A DNA stretch of 41,994 bases from Frisingicoccus sp009929615 (GTDB taxonomy: Bacteria; Bacillota; Clostridia; Lachnospirales; Lachnospiraceae): assembly GCA_028692275.1 (NCBI GenBank), contig JAQUXR010000022.1:1-41994 (forward strand). The letters run 5' to 3'. A program made the translations under genes and the position numbers. The number at the start of each line of letters is the position of its first letter. Positions within the stretch are counted from its first letter, which is position 1. The notes under the pieces are model-generated. The model was given only the letters and a program-made list of their open reading frames with translations, had not been told where the DNA came from and did no database searches. Of this stretch, positions 38,661 through 41,994 are shown piece by piece.

Positions 38661-39548
38661 ATGGCACTTGCTATAATTTTTCCATCAAGTTATTTTGACA
38701 TAAGTAAAATTGATAAAGATTTGAAAGCAGAATATGTAGCAGTTAGAGAGACTGGATTATATGATACATTTTTATTCGGATACGATCAATGGTTTAATGA
38801 TAGTAAGCTTGTAATGCCCGTAATGCCGGAAAAATTAACAACGGCTGTGTATCGTGGTTGGATGATGAAGCCGGAAAAATATAAGCTATTTTATCATTAT
38901 TTGCTTAATAGAAAAATCAGATTAATTACTTCACCCGAAGAATATGAAAAATTTCATATTTTTCCTAACATTTATGAAGCGGTAGCAGACGATACTGCAA
39001 AAATGATTTGTTTTCCATGTGGGAAAGATAAAGAACATCCAAGAATAAAGATAAAAGGTGTAAAAGAAACTTTTAATAGATTTATGGTCAAGGATTACGT
39101 TAAATCTGTAAAAGGAACAGAATTTCCAAAATATTTTGGAAAGGATATTACACAAAAAGAATTTGATAAATGGATGGAAATATTTTATAAGTACAGAGGG
39201 GATTTGTTTACAGGCGGAGTATGTATTAAAGAATATTTGGATTTAAAAAAGTATTCGGGTAAAACCAATGAGTACCGTGTTTTTTATGTTAAAAATGAGC
39301 CATTAAGTGTTAGTAGAAATTCAAATCAGGTAGGCTATACAAAAGAATTACCAAAGGAACTGATAGATAAATATAAAGATTTGCCAAGTGTTTTTTATAC
39401 GATTGATTATGCGGAATTAGAAGACGGCAGTTGGAAAGTAATTGAGGCAGGAGACGGTAGTGTATCGGGATTGTCACCAAAGCAGGATGAGAAGAAATTT
39501 TACCGTGCATTATATTTTCAGTTTGAGGTACCGCAGAAACAGAAATAA
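38661..39548 (+). CDS. ATP-grasp protein, R2K clade
   Basis: 295 residues, ATG 38661 with CAGGAGG upstream. The middle has the R2K signature around TFNRFMVKDYVKSVKGTEFP, and the end has EYRVFYVKNEPLSVSRNS and WKVIEAGDGSVSGLSP, where Glu/Asp/Asn would bind Mg-ATP. This clade (DUF4343-like) is predicted to form amide bonds in peptide tagging and occurs often in phage and conflict islands. Substrate unknown. It is followed 33 bases later by an uncharacterised gene in what looks like accessory DNA. Confidence 0.78.
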   Translation: MALAIIFPSSYFDISKIDKDLKAEYVAVRETGLYDTFLFGYDQWFNDSKLVMPVMPEKLTTAVYRGWMMKPEKYKLFYHYLLNRKIRLITSPEEYEKFHIFPNIYEAVADDTAKMICFPCGKDKEHPRIKIKGVKETFNRFMVKDYVKSVKGTEFPKYFGKDITQKEFDKWMEIFYKYRGDLFTGGVCIKEYLDLKKYSGKTNEYRVFYVKNEPLSVSRNSNQVGYTKELPKELIDKYKDLPSVFYTIDYAELEDGSWKVIEAGDGSVSGLSPKQDEKKFYRALYFQFEVPQKQK

Positions 39549-39581
39549 AAGAGGACAGTATTAAGGAAAGGAGGGGTTCAA

Positions 39582-40298
39582 ATGAAAGATAAATTTACAG
39601 TAATACAGGGTGGTGGGAAGAACTATGACTATGAGCAGGAAAAAAGACAGAAGGCCATCCGATGCCAGCAGGCATGGCAAAGACAGCATTTAAAAGCATT
39701 ACAGGATTCGATTGTGAACACAGGTGTTTTGAATATCAAAGATTTACCGCAAAATGATTTGATGAAAATTTCATTAGCCGGTGTCAAATACATTGGTGCC
39801 TGTCATAAAGTGAGGGTACTTATGGGTGAAAAGGATTCTGTGGATGAGGCTAAATTGATATTTCAATACATTAATGAAGTATTTTCAATAATGGGACTTC
39901 TCACATTAAAGAATTTTGTAACTACCTTTCCGATTGAAAAATCTTATGATGGGGACAGATATCAATGTAAGGATTATTTTTACACGATGGATGTCCTCAA
40001 TAAGATGGATTGGGATAAACCGATAGGCCAGGATGCTATATCAGAATTTTTATGGGACTATGAGAACAGGGATTTACGAGATATGTATGTTGAATATATG
40101 TCTTCAATGAGTGCTATATATAAAGAGAAGACGGGAAAGGGCATTGCAGAACAATTCTGCGAAGATAATGGGATAAAAGGATATACTCTTTATGAGGAGG
40201 CAGGAATTCTTGTGGATAACGAAACAGGAAAAACAGTGAAAGTAAAAAAACAGAGGCATCTGCAGGTTGTAAAAAATGAGTATAGTAGGGGACGATGA
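39582..40298 (+). CDS. Uncharacterised protein associated with accessory DNA
   Basis: 238 residues, ATG 39582 (AAAGGAGG upstream). Charged N-terminus (KFTVIQGGGKNYDYEQEKRQ), mostly helical middle (MKISLAGVKYIGACHKVRVL ...), basic C-terminus (KTVKVKKQRHLQVVKNEYSR). No membrane segments. I do not recognise the family; its size, style and position by a recombinase remnant suggest a mobile-element cargo or regulatory gene. Confidence 0.6.
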   Translation: MKDKFTVIQGGGKNYDYEQEKRQKAIRCQQAWQRQHLKALQDSIVNTGVLNIKDLPQNDLMKISLAGVKYIGACHKVRVLMGEKDSVDEAKLIFQYINEVFSIMGLLTLKNFVTTFPIEKSYDGDRYQCKDYFYTMDVLNKMDWDKPIGQDAISEFLWDYENRDLRDMYVEYMSSMSAIYKEKTGKGIAEQFCEDNGIKGYTLYEEAGILVDNETGKTVKVKKQRHLQVVKNEYSRGR

Positions 40299-40306
40299 CA
40301 AAGAAG

Positions 40307-40366
40307 AAACCCAGGCAGGAATATCAAGGAAACCATGGTGGTTATTTGATATTCCTGCCTGGGTTT
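40307..40366. terminator. Very long perfect hairpin
   Basis: AAACCCAGGCAGGAATATCA (plus one A) pairs perfectly with the mirror ending CAGGCAGG-type arm at 40346-40366; the 21-bp stem encloses a loop with its own AACCA/TGGTT pairing. It starts 9 bases after the stop of the 39582 gene. The T-tract is short (TTTAATTATTTTATTT). It may act as a terminator in both directions, or be a small mobile inverted repeat. Confidence 0.6.
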
Positions 40367-40694
40367 AATTATTTTATTTGAGAACATAGTGGAATAATTG
40401 AGAAATTGTTTAATAAAAAATTGGATATAATTTGAATAGATACTTCAATAAAATAACATAAATTAATGAAAAGTAACATTGAAAATGTTATTATATATAA
40501 AAAACATGTTATAAGGATGGCGACATGAAAAAGCAAAAAAGTTTACAGGACAGTTAATCTTGCCTGTTTTTTATAACTATGAGACAAATTAGAATTGTTG
40601 AACTGGATGGAATGGCACTAGTTTTTTATATGGTAAGTAATCTGACCAGTTTATCATGATCTATGGTAGATGGTAAAATAAAATATATGCGAGG
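40367..40694 (+). other. AT-rich intergenic stretch with a mini-ORF and weak terminator
   Basis: 328 bases without a supported gene. A 10-codon frame (MKKQKSLQDS, 40525-40557, with AAGGATGG upstream) overlaps a hairpin ACAGG/CCTGT (40545-40567) followed by TTTTTT. That arrangement could be a leader peptide with attenuator for the downstream frame, but could also be the dead start of a gene. Otherwise nothing recognised. Confidence 0.35.
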
Positions 40695-41093
40695 GTGTTG
40701 CACATGAGAAAAGAAAACAAAACACAAAAAATGAAAAATCAATATAGTACTAGAGAAAATTCAATAAATGATATTCAGTCTTTTTTTCATGGTGATGAGA
40801 GTCGGGCTCTAGCTTATCTCAAAATTCAGGAGGAGATGAAGGAATGTGATCCGGATTTGCAGTTTTTCGCTCGTAACGGATTGATTGGCCTAGCCAAGAT
40901 AGACGAGAAGTACCGTTTTTATATTGCACCAGCAGAGGATTCATATGACATTAAGTTTGTACATATTGAAAATAAAATGTCTTTTAACGCAGAACTTGTA
41001 AAAATGTATATTGATGAATGCGAAAGATGCCAAATATCACACCACATGTATGCCGCCACATATATTGCTCAAATCAAGCCAAAGCCGGGATGA
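40695..41093 (+). CDS. Uncharacterised protein whose 3' end runs into a recombinase remnant
   Basis: 132 codons with a GAGGGTG ribosome site. The first ~108 residues (charged start, then FFHGDESRALAYLKIQEEMK and RNGLIGLAKIDEKYRFYIAP) look like coding sequence of unknown family. The last ~24 codons (CQISHHMYAATYIAQIKPKP) are an out-of-frame reading of integrase DNA. The true C-terminus was probably lost when the integrase fragment was joined to it. Confidence 0.45.
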   Translation: MLHMRKENKTQKMKNQYSTRENSINDIQSFFHGDESRALAYLKIQEEMKECDPDLQFFARNGLIGLAKIDEKYRFYIAPAEDSYDIKFVHIENKMSFNAELVKMYIDECERCQISHHMYAATYIAQIKPKPG

Positions 41094-41281
41094 ATCCAAA
41101 AACGCTTCTGTATCTTATGGGGCATTCAGATATTTCGGTAACGATGAAGGTATATATGCATATCAACGTTGAAGGTGTAGAGGAGGAACTTCGTAAGCTG
41201 GAAGAGTTTAGAAAGGCACAGGCAGAAGTAGAAAAGAAGAATGAGAAACCGGTGTCGCAGAAGATGTTTAAGGCAATTTAA
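41018..41281 (+). pseudogene. C-terminal remnant of a tyrosine recombinase (integrase)
   Basis: The frame contains ITPHVCRHIYCSNQAKAGMN, then KTLLYLMGHSDISVTMKVYM: the H-x-x-R box, the GHSD box and the catalytic Tyr in VYMH of Tn916/ICE-type integrases. The N-terminal binding domain and the first catalytic Arg are missing, so it is inactive. It marks past integration of a mobile element in this accessory region. The tail (VEEELRKLEEFRKAQAEVEK ...) is complete. Confidence 0.75.
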
Positions 41282-41295
41282 TATAGAAGAATGGT

Positions 41296-41337
41296 AGCGC
41301 TCTGGCTTATATTGGCTGGAGCGTTATTTTTGTGGAA
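41296..41337 (+). terminator. Terminator after the integrase remnant
   Basis: AGCGCTCTGGC pairs with GCTGGAGCGTT (three G-T-type pairs), followed by ATTTTTG. Confidence 0.7.
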
Positions 41338-41397
41338 AAAAGTGGTTAATGAAGATATAATATATTTAGGAATAATTGCGATTTTGGGAGATGACAT

Positions 41398-41865
41398 ATG
41401 GATTTTATAGAATGGTGTAATAATAATATGGGGTTTGCTTCACTTTTGTTATCAGCATTAACATTATTTGTGAGTGCTTTAGCTATTATTGTTTCTTTAC
41501 ATACAGCAAAACTACCATATAAAAAGAACATACTAATATCAACAGGAAGCTATATTTCGTCAGACGGTATTGGAATACATGTTACAGCTACAAATATTGG
41601 AAACAGAAAGGTGAAAATTAGAAAAATGGGTATTTTAATCGATAATATAGTGTATGTGGATAAAAATGCATTGATTAATGGGCACTTTGATTTGAATCAA
41701 GGAGATGAAACTTCTCATTATTTTAGATTAGATGAACTAAAGAAATTAACTGAAGCGAATAAAATACATTCAGCTAAAAGAATGATGGCATTTGCTGAAG
41801 ATACAGAAGGAAAGAAATATAAGAAAAATATAGGTAGAGTTGACAATATTATAAATCTGAATTAA
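41398..41865 (+). CDS. Membrane-anchored protein of unknown function
   Basis: 155 residues, ATG 41398 (GGGAGATGACAT upstream). One N-terminal membrane helix (FASLLLSALTLFVSALAIIV), then a beta-rich domain (NILISTGSYISSDGIGIHVT, then ATNIGNRKVKIRKMGILIDN) like the small Ig-like domain found on one-helix proteins of accessory regions. Function unknown. Confidence 0.6.
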   Translation: MDFIEWCNNNMGFASLLLSALTLFVSALAIIVSLHTAKLPYKKNILISTGSYISSDGIGIHVTATNIGNRKVKIRKMGILIDNIVYVDKNALINGHFDLNQGDETSHYFRLDELKKLTEANKIHSAKRMMAFAEDTEGKKYKKNIGRVDNIINLN

Positions 41866-41932
41866 ATGAAAATATGTGTTATTTGGAAAGCTGCCTAGAT
41901 ACTCTATATAAATACGTTTTAGGAGTGATGAT

Positions 41933-41994
41933 ATGAATATTTATGAGGCATTAGAAAAAATAATAGAGATAAAGCCTTTTTGCCTAAGAGCTTC
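41933..41994 (+). CDS. Start of a gene truncated by the window edge
   Basis: ATG 41933 with AGGAGTGATG upstream; 20 codons visible (MNIYEALEKIIEIKPFCLRA). Too short to assign. Confidence 0.5.
   Translation, partial: MNIYEALEKIIEIKPFCLRA

Noticed and set aside
1..41994. tRNA or rRNA genes
   Set aside because: No tRNA cloverleaf with a GTTCRANNC arm and no rRNA core sequence was recognised; GTTCAAC in the hairpin repeats superficially resembles a T-arm but lacks the rest.

Overview
The window looks like a chromosomal segment of a strictly anaerobic, low-GC Gram-positive bacterium of the Clostridia, most likely a Lachnospiraceae-type gut species. The evidence is a complete six-gene Rnf complex beside an ApbE flavin transferase, ferredoxin-like redox proteins, AtoDA/CtfAB-type CoA transferase genes, an M32 carboxypeptidase, AT-rich coding sequence and strong AGGAGG ribosome binding sites. 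The species cannot be named from the sequence alone.

Region 1 (1-7.6 kb) is the unusual part. It is an array of very small genes, all on the + strand, punctuated by ten copies of one 36-nt perfect or near-perfect hairpin (11-nt arms GTTGAACGATG and CATCGTTCAAC around a 14-nt loop GGGCGAAAATGGAG). All copies have the same orientation and start-to-start distances run from 339 to 1426 bp. A truncated reading frame typically leads into a hairpin. After most hairpins comes the 3' end of a different coding frame that looks like the tail of a secreted polymorphic toxin (an ADP-ribosyltransferase tail, a C-x-x-G-K toxin tail and others). Next comes a complete small gene in the position of an immunity gene, often overlapping the toxin remnant, and then an intrinsic terminator of one recurring sequence family built on ACCACC/GGTGGT. 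I read this as an orphan-immunity (toxin-remnant) cassette array whose junctions are marked by a hairpin repeat. It resembles in layout, though not in sequence, integron cassettes and the recombinase-associated immunity arrays of gut Bacteroidales. The left end of the array lies outside the window.

Region 2 (7.6-12.8 kb) is ordinary chromosome: an M32 carboxypeptidase (-), a CarD-type RNA polymerase-binding regulator (+), and a three-gene ABC importer operon (-) of the ABC_sub_bind type. Region 3 (12.9-19.2 kb) carries apbE followed by rnfCDGEAB, the ion-pumping ferredoxin:NAD oxidoreductase and the enzyme that attaches FMN to its RnfD and RnfG subunits. Region 4 (19.3-29.0 kb) has an aspartate-aminotransferase-like enzyme, gpsA, a large cell-surface Ig-like protein with a repetitive cytoplasmic tail, a ferredoxin-domain protein divergent from a Crp/Fnr regulator with a palindromic operator between them, membrane and lipoprotein genes, a PatB/MalY-type C-S lyase and an aldo/keto reductase with Fe-S motifs. 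Region 5 (29.0-31.3 kb, -) is an acyl-CoA operon: an enoyl-CoA hydratase/isomerase-family protein and the two subunits of a CoA transferase.

Region 6 (31.4-35.5 kb, -) pairs a solute-binding lipoprotein with a hybrid histidine kinase, with no permease genes beside them, which suggests ligand sensing rather than transport. Region 7 (35.7-42.0 kb) has two flavodoxins around a broken dehydrogenase gene, a BspA-type leucine-rich repeat protein and a DUF1653 protein. It then grades into accessory DNA: an R2K-type ATP-grasp gene, genes of unknown function, a long hairpin, a tyrosine-recombinase remnant and a membrane protein. The window ends inside a gene.
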